Assembly: GCF_029227915.1 (NCBI RefSeq)
Contig: NC_079880.1
Span: 15,208,001 to 15,272,000 of the forward strand
DNA from: Hydractinia symbiolongicarpus
Lineage: Eukaryota > Cnidaria > Hydrozoa > Anthoathecata > Hydractiniidae
Direction of reading: 5' to 3'
DNA: 64,000 nucleotides
Part shown: piece by piece, positions 30,211 through 41,809 of the stretch
Layout: every line of letters starts with the position of its first letter
Numbering within the stretch: position 1 is the first letter of the stretch
The notes under the pieces: model-generated
The model's input: only the letters and a program-made list of their open reading frames with translations
Databases searched by the model: none
What the model was told of the DNA's origin: nothing
Position numbers and translations under genes: made by a program

Positions 30211-31229
30211 GTATCAAGTCACTGGACTCAGATGTATGTGGCAACACATCATATTTATCTTTTAAACCAATGGGCACGTTGCAAAATGCACCTTATTTTC
30301 AGCATTTGTTCTTTTGGCATCTTTATAATTTTTTGAATAGTAGGCGTTTGAATAAGAGCACATTCAAGTCGATTTAATGAAGAAATACTGATTGAAGACT
30401 GTTGTAGACAGTCTGACATGGAATAATTTTTTTTTTACCTTTTTTGAGCCAGTAAGGCATATATAAAGCTTATCAAAAGTAATAACACCGGTATTCAACC
30501 GGTATGTGATAACAGCTGGATAAGATTCCATATGAAATTCAATCCCTAATTTTCTGTAAAGTGTGCAATTACAGACAACACATATAAACAATGAACCGCA
30601 TAAATCTTTTTTCCTGAAATTGTTGATACAAGTTGGTAAATCAACATCAGGCCTTACCATTTTGAATTTTTTACTTCCACTTTGCTTACTTCTATGATTA
30701 CGAACACTTTTGACAGTATTTTGTCTCTTTTAATTTCATTCTTTCTGACTTATGAGAATCAACACCTGATCTTCGCAATACAGAACTATTTACAGTGTCA
30801 GTAGCAAGATATTATACCTTATATTGTACGAAAACTTTATTTGCAAAATCTATAAAACATATTTATGTAGGATGCTAATGCATGAATATTGCTAAATTTT
30901 GAAATTACTCCACAGCCAATTACTATCGTGACTATGTAAATATTGCCAGATGATAATATAGAAAAGCAGTAACATTGACAGATAAATATTTTGCCGATAT
31001 GTGACAAATTACAGGATAAATTGTTCACCAAATCTGATATGAAATTTCATCCAGTGCGCAAAATAACAAAAAAATTGTCTCAAAAAGTATTTACAGTATT
31101 TACAGTATGTACACTAAACAGACTTTCAGTAGGTAACAACAAACTGACGAGGCAAGCAAAGGTGAGAGGGCAGTATCAGTAGATGCACTTTTGTTGCATA
31201 AACTAAGACTGCAAATAACGAACCTGAAG
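30211..31229. other. Intergenic sequence, nothing recognised
   Basis: No supported gene, repeat boundary or RNA. The minus-strand frames near 30364-31031 show no family features. Confidence 0.45.
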
Positions 31230-31930
31230 ATGGCGCATATGCGAGTTCTTTCTTAAAAGAAAATGGCATAAACGAAAAGAGTTCCATGTGGGCTGAGAAA
31301 TTAAGGGTCTGGAACCTGGCGAGAATGCGCTAAGATACCTAGTATACCGCTAGTGCATAGCATTTCAATTGTGGGCACGTGTAACCACACAACGTGAGCC
31401 TGAGTGGCACAACTTCTGCGAAGAGGTACGCGAACGCAGCAGATCAGGAAATAGCTTGTTACTAACCTTACATCCAGCTGAATTACGAACCTGTGGTTCC
31501 ACCAGTTAATTACCTATGCCGTCCAGTTGACCAGAATGAATGTTGACATCGTGGAAAACAAATTCTTCCTTGAAGGCTGACCTCAAAAATTATATTGAAC
31601 AAGGATTAAAGCTACTGAAAATATTAGATTATATGGTGAGGGATTGTCCAAGTTACCAGTGGAGTTTAAGAAGCATAGCTAGAAATTTAAATGTGCTTAA
31701 TATTCGATATGCTGATACAAAATGGTAATGTCGAACCTGTCAAAAAGGCAGTAAAACAAGAATTGAAAGGTCCATGAGCCTAATTATATAGGGCAATGCA
31801 AAAAAAATTGAAACTTGAACGTTCCAAGAGACTTATTTTATGATGTCATGTATGAACTTGATCCAGAGGGACTGGAGAATAGGAAACCAGGTGTAAAGCG
31901 TAACAGCACCTTTCCACTAGAAATTTTTAT
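31230..31930 (+). pseudogene. Relic of a DDE-type integrase-core gene
   Basis: 31575-31728 reads LKNYIEQGLKLLKILDYMVR, then YQWSLRSIARNLNVLNIRYAD. After a frameshift come EPVKKAVKQELKGP, a stop, then YRAMQKKLKLE, and after another shift YDVMYELDPEGLENRKPGVK and NSTFPL (about 31835-31925). From memory, this order (LDPEGLE-x-R followed by an integrase core) matches an integrase-catalytic-domain gene family common in anthozoan genomes. The catalytic core itself is mostly missing: the sequence jumps from the pre-core block to NSTFPL. 31230-31320 (EDGAYASSFLKENGINE) may be an upstream part. Dead copy. Confidence 0.55.
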
Positions 31931-33539
31931 TTTTTACACTCCATATTTTCTAAAACCTTAAAAAAGCAAGGCTTTTTTGTGAGAACCAAAGCTACAAGTT
32001 ATGATACATCAGAAGAAAAATTAGTTCAAGTTTTCTTTTTTATAATCTTCAAGCAAACTTACAATAAAAGAACTTGTCTAAAGTACATTGTCTGGTCTAT
32101 AGAAATGAGCGCAACTTTCTATTTTAGTCACTGTATATCATAACTAGCTATAATGTCAACGTTTTTAATATTTAGTTGATAATTGACGAGCAAGTGCATT
32201 CGTCTGATACAGACAACGTCTCGCATTTCTGACATTGCGCAAGTTTATCCTCAATTATTAATGCCCATTTACACTGACAACATTTATAAATTGACACCAT
32301 TTTGTTTTAGATCAACAGAAATAACCCGTCTTGAATTTTTTACAAGGAAAAATCAGTGGTCTGTAATATCATTTAAAGCTTTTATTCCTATTTTCTTCTG
32401 TTGTTGCCAGTTCATAAACTACGAAGTTTTTTTATATATTGCTGTTTTGTACTGTGCAATTTTATTTGAGGTACTTTACTTAAAGCTGCTTTGTTTCGAT
32501 TGGAAATATAATAACATGGTTTTCGATAACGCCTTTTATAAACATGTAAAATAGTACACCGATACAACTATTGTCCCAAACTCTTGTATCCACATTTTTT
32601 GTTTTTTAAAAATGAGCTATTGTTTCGCTTACTTTAAAATAACTGGTCTTCTATTGTGGGAAAGACGATCGTACTTTTGGATTAAACAATTTTAATACAA
32701 ATTGTATCCCGTTTTCTCCCGACCTTGCTCTATCTCCACGTTTTCAGAGCACAAATGTACATCCAACCTATTTGCAGGGCTGTTCTGAGAGAATATACAA
32801 CGGGGAAGGTTTCGTAATGCGTAATACACCGTCAATATGACACGGTACAACACCCCTGAAGACGACGTTTATCTACCTCGCGATGCGATTGTTAAAACGC
32901 CTAACTTTTTCTTTTGTGTTGGCACTCATTTGTCACCATACTGTTTTTTCTTTTGGTTTGGCACTCATTGGTCACGGTTTGGCACTCATTGGTCACCATA
33001 CTGTTTAGTTGTCATAATAAACAGTATGAATTTCTCATCTTTATGAATTTTTCCTCTCAGATTATTATGATAACAACGATGTTAAAAAAAGGACGGCCAC
33101 CTCGGGCTTGTATTACAAGGTTTTCCAATATCCAGATAGACAGCTCCGTCAAAAGAAACAAGTCCATGGTTGCCTTCATATGATGTATATCAGTGTTATA
33201 GATTATTCTATTTTTGAATTGTTCCTTTTTCTTAATTTCAAAAATTTTGAAGCTAGAACACTCGCTTGTTATACAAAAAGACTAACTCTTCTTATTTTTC
33301 GAATCTTTCTCTTGATTTTCTCTTTCTTTTGTTTTTTTTAGATTATAGGTATATTTCGCCGTTATATAAATTCTACAGGTTAAAATATCTTGTAATATAT
33401 GCAAAAATGGCCGGAGAAAAAAGAAGGCACAAATTGCCTTATTACTAAGCCCCGTTGTTAAGCAAAAAAAAAGAGAAAGTTAAAATATTACTATATATAT
33501 TCCATAAAAAGATTAGTTGAATTTACAAAGGTCTATGTG
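31931..33539. other. Intergenic sequence with a short local repeat
   Basis: Around 32918-33002 the block TTTGGCACTCATTGGTCAC occurs two to three times. The 123-codon frame at 32183-32554 has hydrophobic stretches but no start context, homology clue or splice support. Nothing else was seen. Confidence 0.45.
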
Positions 33540-34215
33540 AGAGTGTGCATCTAAAAATATTTACAAATGTCTATAAGATCAGTCGTTAGTAATTTTGTTT
33601 TTATATTTTTCGAGTTTGTTTTAATATTACCAGATAAAAATTTATTCCATAGGTATGGTCCCCTATATCTAATTAAAAACGTGCAAGATTTTAATAAAAT
33701 CTTTGGCACTTGATAATTATTTTTTGAAAATCTAGTATCATATTTATGTTGTATTGAACTAAATTGGTTAGTAAACAATTTTGGTGTGATGTTTTGTTTC
33801 ATCTTGTACATGAAAAGTAAAACTTGATGCATATTTAATTGATAAATGTTCAAAGCCCCAATTTGAAGAACTAAGTGTTGTGTTCGTGGCATATCTGTCC
33901 AAACAAAAAATTATACGACAAGCATGTTGTTGTTTATTATACAACTTTTTAAATTTATTTACATTGTTACTTGCTCAGGATATTATTACAATACGTTAAG
34001 TAGCTGTGTATAACAGAAAAATAAAGGTTTTTTCAAGCAAAGAAAATTTAAGTATCGTTTGGCCTTATATAATATCACTAAGTTTTTAGAGATTTTATTT
34101 TCAAGGGTTTGTATATGTTTATTCCATGTTAATAATTCGTCTAAAAGTACGCCAAGAAATTCTATTGTTTATGTTTACGTTATTAATTTTAAGAGCTGGT
34201 AGTTTGAGTGGAATA
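33540..34215 (-). pseudogene. LINE reverse transcriptase C-terminal fragment
   Basis: On the minus strand from about 34215: IEFLGVLLDELLTWNKHIQT, LENKISKNLVILYKAKRYLN, then after disruptions MPRTQHLVLQIGALNIYQLN ... YKMKQNITPKLFTNQF ... IRYRGPYLWNKFL (33551-33892). These are the thumb and C-terminal blocks of a CR1/L2-like ORF2. The catalytic palm is absent and several frameshifts are present. Confidence 0.78.
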
Positions 34216-35041
34216 TCATCAGTTTTGTAACTTATTTACTTATATTAAGTGAGAGGTTATTTGCTTTGCGCAAGTTCTTGGTTAGCTGTTTTAAATAAAT
34301 CGACAATGTTAGTATTAGAGTAAAAATTTGTTCTTAACAGTAATAAAAACACAACTTTAAAACTTAGCCTCACTTTGTTCTTAGTTATTGAACTTTCACC
34401 AATTGTGTTTATAAACAAGGCCGAAATCGCACCAATATGGACATTAATCCGAAGTTAATGCAGGTATGGAAAGAAAAAACGACGATTATAGCTTGGAGAA
34501 AGTGTTTTTCTTCCACGAGATTATACGTAGTTTGAGAGAGAATTGCAAGACACCTATAAGGAAATTCAGATGATTGAGGAGGCTGTTCATATTTTTGGCA
34601 AAGGCTTAAGCTACGTGTTTTTGTGAAGTTACTCTTTATATAAGAAACCTGTATCTAACAACTCGCCTCCATTTTGTCGAAACATGACGCAAAAAACGCA
34701 GTTAGTAAGTTGTTGCTGTCAGCTCGTCAACGATGCAAAACAAATTTGATAAAAACATTTATTGTTAATATAAACAAAGAATTTTGTCTTTGTTAAAATC
34801 TGTTTAAATATATCTTTATGAATTGATATAATTTACTTTATTTATGCATGATTTGTGTAACGATAAAAAAGTTATGATGTTGTTTCGAAGCTGAATCGCT
34901 TTTATGCATTCCTCGGCATGTGTGTTTTAAGACAGATATAATTTATATGTTAAAAGGAGCAACCTTAGTCACGTGATGTTTTGGAACAATGGCGTCGCTA
35001 CGCACCTTTTTTACATCGTTACGTTGGCATGGCAGCAGCGT
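34216..35041. other. Intergenic sequence upstream of the microprotein gene
   Basis: No gene recognised; it probably includes distal promoter sequence for the gene starting near 35075. Confidence 0.4.
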
Positions 35042-35050
35042 TGTATAAAA
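35042..35050 (+). promoter_or_regulatory. TATA box of the microprotein gene
   Basis: TTGTATAAAATT lies about 25-35 bp before a pyrimidine-rich TTTTCTTTGTG/TTAGTTC stretch suitable for initiation near 35070-35085, and about 250 bp upstream of a strong 5' splice site at 35301. Position-based inference. Confidence 0.45.
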
Positions 35051-35074
35051 TTAAACAGCGTTATCGCGGCTTTT

Positions 35075-36072
35075 CTTTGTGATTAGTTCTCCATTGTTTT
35101 TATTAGAATAAAGTAGTGTGAATGCTTCGTGTTTTGTTTACCGGGTGATCTAACACCTCCGATGGAGAGTCGTTAAATGAAAATAATTCTTGTGTTGATT
35201 CAAAAGGTAAAGAACGTATCACGTTTTAAAAAAGGGGAGTGTTGTTGAACTTTTTGTCGTTGTGAAAATTCGTCGAATCTTTATTTGACTCACTTCCCTG
35301 GTAAGTAATATTTATATCAAGTAAATTTAAAACAATTTAAGAGAGTATTTTATGTTTGAAAGGTCTCTGATGATTTTAAATTATTTTGAAAGAAGATTTC
35401 ATGCAAAGCAAGCGAACGATTTCAGGAAAATACTTGGTACATGCTCTTGATTTTCTTAGGCGGAAATGATTTTTAATATATGATTTGTAGTGTTTTGATA
35501 CTTGTGTTTTATACCAGCAGTTTGATTTTTTCTGAGAAAAGGGGATTGGACAAAATTTGTGTTAAATTTTAAACAAAACCCTAGACTAGTGGATGTGATC
35601 CCTGCGGAATTGTCAGTGTTCGCAAACTTGTGTTAATTCAGATAGTTGTAGTTGTACACTTGTAGTTCTTGTTTAATCAAAGCTTCTTTTGTAGAGTTTT
35701 GCTATATAACGTCATGATTTTGCTCAATAAAAGTAGTACAACGTGACATTCCGACGGGAGAATGCGCCATTATCTAAAAATAACAATTTTACCATATGAA
35801 AGGAACGACTGCTAAAAACAATGCTTTAAATAATTTGACGTCCTCGAGCATTCAAATTTACTTGAAGTTGTTCGTCATATAATTCTTTTAGACCAATCTT
35901 GTCCTCAGGGATTTTTTCCTTTTCTGGCAACCTTAGTCGGCGAGAAAAGGATTGTCAAAAAGAGAAAGAAGGCCTGAGGACGAGTTTGCTTTTAGACAGC
36001 TTATTTTGTTTTTATTGTGTTCTTTATAATTGTTGGACATGTTTTCATTGACCTCGTAGATCTGCCGCCATT
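35075..36072 (+). promoter_or_regulatory. 5'-UTR exon and intron of the microprotein gene
   Basis: The non-coding first exon probably runs from about 35075 to 35300 and ends TTCCCTG|GTAAGTAAT, a near-consensus donor. The acceptor is GACCTCGTAG ending at 36059, followed by 13 nt of UTR before the ATG at 36073. The intron (35301-36059) contains the hairpin at 35895-35986. The start of transcription is inferred from the TATA box. Confidence 0.5.
35895..35986. repeat. Hairpin element with CTCGTCCTCAGG arms
   Basis: AATCTTGTCCTCAGGGATTT pairs imperfectly with GGCCTGAGGACGAGTTTG, about 90 bp overall with a centre containing a second short inverted repeat (TTTTCTGGCAACCTTAGTCG / CGAGAAAAGG). A single matching arm is at 12022. 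MITE-like, in the intron of the microprotein gene. Confidence 0.6.
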
Positions 36073-36282
36073 ATGAATATTCTTTGGGCTATTATTTGGT
36101 TCCTTGTTTTAATCTTTCTCGCTTGGCCAGTGGGAGGATTTTGCGCCTCTTGGTACGTATGCTGTCTCCCGTTCGAAGTATGCATTGAAGGGTTGAAGGG
36201 GCTGAATGAACTTTTATTCAAAGGGGTCAAATTGCCGTACGAAGTTGCTGTGAGATTGAAAGACGGAAAAGAAGGCTGGTGA
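36073..36282 (+). CDS. Small membrane microprotein, conserved-looking (69 aa)
   Basis: The start ATG follows GCCGCCATT (fair initiation context) and sits 13 nt after a splice acceptor. Residues 4-25 (LWAIIWFLVLIFLAWPVGGF) form one strong membrane span, near enough to the N-terminus to act as a signal anchor. Cys residues at 24, 30, 31 and 37 follow (FCASWYVCCLPFEVCIEGLK), then GVKLPYEVAVRLKDGKEGW. From memory, the pattern W..(V/L)LF.A(W)PV..FCA..Y....P...C....K......L..GV.LP resembles a small uncharacterised metazoan protein family; the name and function are not known to me. The polyA signal lies 155 bp downstream. TATA box, intron, Kozak-like start and polyA signal together argue for a real expressed gene. 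Confidence 0.68.
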   Translation: MNILWAIIWFLVLIFLAWPVGGFCASWYVCCLPFEVCIEGLKGLNELLFKGVKLPYEVAVRLKDGKEGW

Positions 36283-36436
36283 AATTTCCGCAAGATTTAC
36301 TTATTGATTGGTTTTCTTTCTATACGCTTATTTATACCCAACACAAAGAGGCTGAGATCTGAAGAACTTTTGTTTATTGATTTAGTGCATTTTTGTACTG
36401 TTTTTGTACATGTAGGAGAATTAACGTTACTATGAT

Positions 36437-36442
36437 AATAAA
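36437..36442 (+). terminator. Polyadenylation signal of the microprotein gene
   Basis: AATAAA followed by a GT/T-rich stretch (CTTCTTGTGTTCTTTGTTTG). Confidence 0.6.
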
Positions 36443-37296
36443 CTTCTTGTGTTCTTTGTTTGCTTTCCATAGTTTACTCACGCAATTTATTAGATTTTAG
36501 AACAAAAAATAGAAGATTTGAGACGAAGTTAATGGAAACATTGACTTTTTTGTTTAAAAATTGCCGTTTTTATTCATTATCGGTAAAAAAGTTTATTTTT
36601 CGCTAACTAGGTTTTTTCCAAAATGCTTAAAAAAGAACAGGATACAAAGTTCAATTTAAAATTTTAGTTGAAATTGTTAGGGTTAAACTGATTCTATATT
36701 TTATAAACTCGACAAGTATCTCCAATTAAATACCTGCCTTTTGTCTCTGCGCCGTTTTAAAGCCGTGCTGCGGACACACAAAAATTATTGTCGAATTTTG
36801 GTGAAACTAATGTTTTGCGATTGTGAAGCCTATTCGCAATATGCGTAAAAACGTTTTTGAAAAACTATTTAACTCTTCATATCAGCAAAATACGTTGTTC
36901 TTAAAGGGGCTACGGAACGGCTGTTGGTTTTCGACTTTAGTGACTTACACGAAAGTCGAGCTGATGGCGGTAAAAAACAAACTGGCTATTTTTCCGGCAT
37001 GTGTGTAATTTACAGGCCCCTTTAAGTTTTCTTATTGTAGCATTTTTCTCTCATCCAAACATTTCAAATCGCAAATATTAGTCCTGCATTTTCCTTTAGG
37101 ACTATCCAATCCAATCGCAAAAATAAATCTTTGCAAAATTTTGCAAAAAAAACCTATTCACAGAAATTTGTTCACATTTAACAAAATAACTCCTAGTTGT
37201 TCACGGTAAGCTAAATGAATACCACAACCAAAGATGTTGCTTGGGCGAGAAGGACGCAAAAAGTCGAACACGCCTAACTTTTAGGCTTGCGTTCAT
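36443..37296. other. Intergenic region between convergent genes
   Basis: No gene supported; a 61-codon frame at 36823 has no recognisable feature. It includes the 3' flank of the minus-strand helicase gene. Confidence 0.45.
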
Positions 37297-38868
37297 CTAC
37301 TTTACTCGATCACCCATATCAGTTATTACGATCTCCTTTCCGAACATTTTTGTGTCTGTTAGCTCGTGAGGTACAACACTCCCTGTTGATTCTAACATAT
37401 TTTTAATTTCTTCAGCAATCTTACAGTTCAATGTTAGAAACGTCGTCGCTGTACCAGGCCGTCCAAACCTTCCGGTTCGTCCACACCTATGTACGTAGTC
37501 TTCAATGCAATCCGGAGTGTCGAAGTTTATAACATGAGTTACAGCTGGAATATTGAGTCCTCGACTAATTAAATCCGTAGCTACAAGGACATCGAGCTCA
37601 TCTGTTTGAAAAGCCTCCATTACCTCAGTACGACAGCTTTGCTTTTTCTCTGAGTGAATAGCTGCTGCGTGAAATTGCTCGCTTTGTAACAGCTCTGCAA
37701 TTTCGTCTGCTTTATGTTTTGAACTGGTAAAAACAATAACAGGCGGATATGGAGTCTGTCGTAACACTTCCAGCAACGTGTTCGGTTTTAAATACGTGTG
37801 AAGAAACAAAACATTCTGGATTATATTTCTCGGCACCGTATCTCGAATACCTGTGCATATAAAAACAGGGTTGATAACCGCTGACCGAGCGAGTCTTTCT
37901 AACGAAGTTGGAAGTGTCGCTGACCAAAGACTTGTAAGTACTGTCGAATCATGTACTGTCACCATGGCAACAATTTTTCTAAGGGACTCTTCTAAACCCA
38001 ATTCCAGCATTTTGTCACACTCGTCGATAACAAAATAGCTTATGTTTTGCAAAGATAAGTGTCCGCGATCGCATAAATCAAGCAGTCGTCCCGGCGTGGC
38101 TATTATAATTTTAGTTTGAGGTGCCAGCTGAGCAACATTTTGATTAATTGGAACTCCTCCGCATAGCCCAACAACAGTGTGTGTTTTGAAATCAGCAGGT
38201 GGGGGACAGTTAGGTAGCATATGAGAAAAGCTTGACTCCCATCTTTGATTTAAGTCTCCATTGTAGTAGGGCGTATGATTGTTATAAGGCGTTTGATTAT
38301 AAGGCGTTTGATTATAAGGTGTATTGTGGTAGGGCGTATGATTGTTTCCAGAATTTCCAGCAAAATCAAATGCAGGCCTTGGTGTCCCTTGCTTAGGAAT
38401 CAGTAAGTCAACGAGTTCGATAGTTGTATTTAAAACTTGATTCATTAGCTCTCTTGTAGGTACAATAATCAAACAAAATTGTCCACCAACAGTTCCGTCT
38501 ACCATCTTGGTTTTCCAGAACATGCTACACATAGGTAACAAGTAACTGTACGTTTTTCCAGTGCCAGTAGGACTCAAACACACGCAGTCTCTGTTCTTTA
38601 ACAAACAACTGATTCCTTGCATTTGAACGGGAGTGAGTTTATGAATGTTTTTTCTTTCTTGCAGAAACTTTAAACATTGCGAAGGCAAGGGTATATCGCT
38701 TATGTATTGAATTGGCGCGGGAACGTCATCTCCCTCAACTTCAATGCCATACCTGCTACGTAATTGATCTGAATGAAGGCTCTCTGATACAGTAAATATT
38801 GACTTTCCAACTTCACTGGATGCATCTTTTTGTTTTCGCAATGGTGTAAAACTTTCAACCAAAGACAT
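37297..38868 (-). CDS. DEAD-box RNA helicase, DDX59/DDX41-like (523 aa, DECD variant)
   Basis: An ATP-dependent RNA helicase with all core motifs in order: Q-motif region LTPVQMQG (78-85), motif I SPTGTGKT (99-106), Ia PTREL (137-141), GG (237-238), ATPGRL (257-262), motif II DECD (282-285, Cys instead of Ala), SAT (316-318), VFTSS (379-383), motif V TDLISRGLN (431-439) and motif VI HRCGRTGRFGR (460-470). The N-terminal GIEVEGDDVPAPI and the C-terminal TGSVVPHEL recall DDX59, with some DDX41 likeness. The zinc-finger HIT domain usual at the DDX59 N-terminus is absent and may lie in an upstream exon. A low-complexity insert of TPYNQ-type repeats (residues 177-203) sits between Ia and GG. On the minus strand an acceptor (GTTTTATAG) ends 2 nt before this ATG. 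The frame is intact; a host gene. Confidence 0.9.
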   Translation of the reverse strand: MSLVESFTPLRKQKDASSEVGKSIFTVSESLHSDQLRSRYGIEVEGDDVPAPIQYISDIPLPSQCLKFLQERKNIHKLTPVQMQGISCLLKNRDCVCLSPTGTGKTYSYLLPMCSMFWKTKMVDGTVGGQFCLIIVPTRELMNQVLNTTIELVDLLIPKQGTPRPAFDFAGNSGNNHTPYHNTPYNQTPYNQTPYNNHTPYYNGDLNQRWESSFSHMLPNCPPPADFKTHTVVGLCGGVPINQNVAQLAPQTKIIIATPGRLLDLCDRGHLSLQNISYFVIDECDKMLELGLEESLRKIVAMVTVHDSTVLTSLWSATLPTSLERLARSAVINPVFICTGIRDTVPRNIIQNVLFLHTYLKPNTLLEVLRQTPYPPVIVFTSSKHKADEIAELLQSEQFHAAAIHSEKKQSCRTEVMEAFQTDELDVLVATDLISRGLNIPAVTHVINFDTPDCIEDYVHRCGRTGRFGRPGTATTFLTLNCKIAEEIKNMLESTGSVVPHELTDTKMFGKEIVITDMGDRVK

Positions 38869-38890
38869 TCCTATAAAACAAAAAAAAAAT
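38869..38890 (-). promoter_or_regulatory. Splice acceptor 2 nt upstream of the helicase ATG
   Basis: Minus strand TTTTTTTTGTTTTATAG|GA-ATG. Either spliced-leader addition or an upstream exon, possibly coding the missing N-terminus. No upstream exon could be identified. Confidence 0.55.
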
Positions 38891-41809
38891 ATTACAAATT
38901 TTTAATTTCGTGAAATATTCAAAACCATGAACGTAAGGAAGGGTACCTTAACCCTGTTTTAAACTTCTATGTGAATCTCGGGGTGGTAACAAAGTATGCC
39001 CCCACTCCCCAAGACCAACCCACTGCTCCAAAATAACTATTAAGGTAATGTCATGTAAATAATAGTTAGCACAAATAGTGTGTCTCATTCGCAATAATTT
39101 TGCATAATAAAAACTTTTGTGACATTATTATTTTTGGTGACGTTATCGCAAGTTTTAGCAGTAGAAATAAAAGTGGTTTGCTACAGGAACTCGTCATTTA
39201 TGAAATGATACAGATATCCCGTTATCACATAGTTAAACAAATTAAAGCCCAAACATATACAATATTATACGCACGTCAAAAAATTTATCATGTAGCAATT
39301 CTGCCTTGCAATAGTAAAGCCTGAGAAATAAGAACTAAAATGTTCTTTGAAAAATTTGCATCCAGAAATATAAGATTATAAAAATATATTTGGGCTCATA
39401 ATAAAATTTCCGCGGATTTTTTATTTTAAATATTTAAAAAAACAAATTGGCGTAATATCGTTCCCCAAAATATGCATGTGAAAATGCAGAAAATCATGAA
39501 AACTTGATTAGTTGTAAGCAAATTTCGGTATGCCAGTTGTTTGAATACGAGTTCAAATAGTACGGTGTTGCTTCTGTGACAGGATGAAGATAATAGCTTG
39601 AACCCTAAATATAAGGGCGGGTTACTCTCAAAATAAAAAGGTTGGGGTTCCTAATAATAGGGGGTTGTTTCGAAAATACGGAGCTCTGACCCCTCTGCGA
39701 ACCATGAATATTCCGTGGGACGAAAACGGATATGGAAATATGTCTTTGAGAGACTTGCAGACGTTAAAGGTTTCTCTCGCAGCGCAAAAGTTTTTTTCGC
39801 AAACACTTTCTTCTTTTAAAGTACCTTAAAAACCAAAAATTTTAATGTCAAAATATTTGATTTTTTAAAAAATTTTTATGGTACACTGCTGTACACTTCT
39901 GCAATAACAAAGAAATAGTCGTAAAGTAATTAAGGATGGCCGGGCATTTTACTTTTTCTCTGAAGAAATATTCATTTCCAACTTGAATTCCCTCTTATAG
40001 TGCAAATTTGTCTGCAGAAATTTTGAAAATTATGCCGAATTTTTTTGCGCCAAACTGAAATTTTTAAAATATTACGACTAACACGGACAGTAACATATAA
40101 AAAAGGCATTACATGACGAACAACAACACGAAGTTCTCCATTTGCATACACCAGCATTAACAGATGTACACGTTTTTTTATAAACAATGTCAAATTTTTG
40201 GTTATCCAGGTAAACAATGACTAACAATTTTTGGGGCGTTTTTTCTTAACTTAACTATATAGTTAAACAATGTTCAGGGAGAATTGCAAAAAACGTTTAT
40301 ATATAAAAAAAAATGTATAACGAATACAAAATGTGTGCACAGACATAGATAACAAAAATATAATTTCATAAAACTACAGTGGATCTCATAAAGGACAAAC
40401 TTTGAAATTGTTGCTTTCCCGCACTATTCTGAACTTTACTCTTCTGTCTGAAGCCTGTCCCTTGTTAATATTTTTGTCGAATTTCAGAACAAGCTTAAGT
40501 TGCTTCCTGAAAATCTTAATTACATTGACACGTGTTAACCAAAATACTGATTTCACTTTTACTAAAAAAAATGCTTCTTAATCTTTAGCATCTTTAAATA
40601 TTAATTCTGCAAATTTCGGAGATATATTCTGCAAAATGAAAGATGTTGCAAATTTTTTTTAAGGCAAAAAAATAAGGAATATGTAAAATGCTTGTAACAC
40701 ATCTATAACGAAAAATAAATTCAATTATTTCAAATATAAAAACATGAAAAGTCACTTTAACTTTTTTAGATGATTATATCTGATAATTTTCTCAATTTGA
40801 TTTCCCTTACTTATAATTTGCATCAACAAAAAGTTGTGTCTAAATCTTTGATATAAAAGTCAAAAGTATACATATATATTTAAACCCATTTAGTGTAAAA
40901 TATGCAGAAAATGAAAAAGACAAGATTAAAGAAGGGCTTCATGATTTTCGTGTCACTAAAAACACTAATAGCAAACTAATCCAAATCTACATCACTGTTG
41001 TTTGAAATTCTTTCAAGTTATTCTGTATATCTATTTAATAGCTTCCATATTTGAATTTTATTAAAACACAAAATTTTTTTTAACATTAAAATCAAAAAAT
41101 TGCCATCATAAATTAACCTTAATACAGAAAAATCAGTGAGGCACAAAATTAACCAAATTTTGAAAACCTGCGTTAATTAAATGCTCCTATTAAACTGTAA
41201 CGTAAATATCCAGAAGTTTTTTATGCCCAAAACTTTTGCATAAGGTCAATAAAATATATAAGCTGCTTCTCTTTTACCCTACTCTTTGCTGTTAAATTAG
41301 GTTTCCGTTAATAAAAGTTAGTTTTATACGAAAGAGCGTTAAAAGATGTCTAAAAATTTTTTCACATTTTGGAAAAATATTTATAAGATGTAGAGGTTTT
41401 AAAAGTTAAGCTAACTATATAGAATTATGATATCATAAGTTAGATGCTGAGAAAAATTGCTGGTGTGAATGGTAAATATGATAACTAAATAATAATATTC
41501 ATGAAAAATATGTTCAAAATATAAAATGCATAACTTTATGTTTTCATTATCATAATTATTGAAATTTCAAGTCAAAATCTCGTAAACCAATTACGGTTTT
41601 TCAAAAAAACCAAAACATTCATATATAGTTTTTCAAGCTCAGTCGTGTGAATCTAACTTGTGTTATTGAGGAAGGTAAGCTTAAATTTCTTGAATGGTCA
41701 CATTTACCATTGGTTAGCTAGCTAAATGTAGTTCTGTATGTGCGCATCCCTGACAAGCATAGGTTCGACCCTATCTCTTCCTCCATAACTAGTATATACA
41801 TTTTTCAAA
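38891..41809. other. About 2.9 kb of AT-rich sequence, no gene recognised
   Basis: Only short chance frames (39100-39324, 39972-40217). No RT, transposase, tRNA or tandem array was seen. It includes many AAATTTTGC/GCAAAATTT-like motifs. The 5' exon of the helicase gene could be hidden here. Confidence 0.45.

Noticed and set aside
32183-32554. 123-codon frame with hydrophobic segments
   Set aside because: No splice or promoter signals, no recognisable motif, AT-rich composition gives such frames by chance.
37272-37285. Terminator-like hairpin after the helicase stop
   Set aside because: Short GCCTAA/TTAGGC inverted repeat; rho-independent termination does not apply to a eukaryotic gene.
39100-39324. 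74-codon frame
   Set aside because: No family feature or gene signals.
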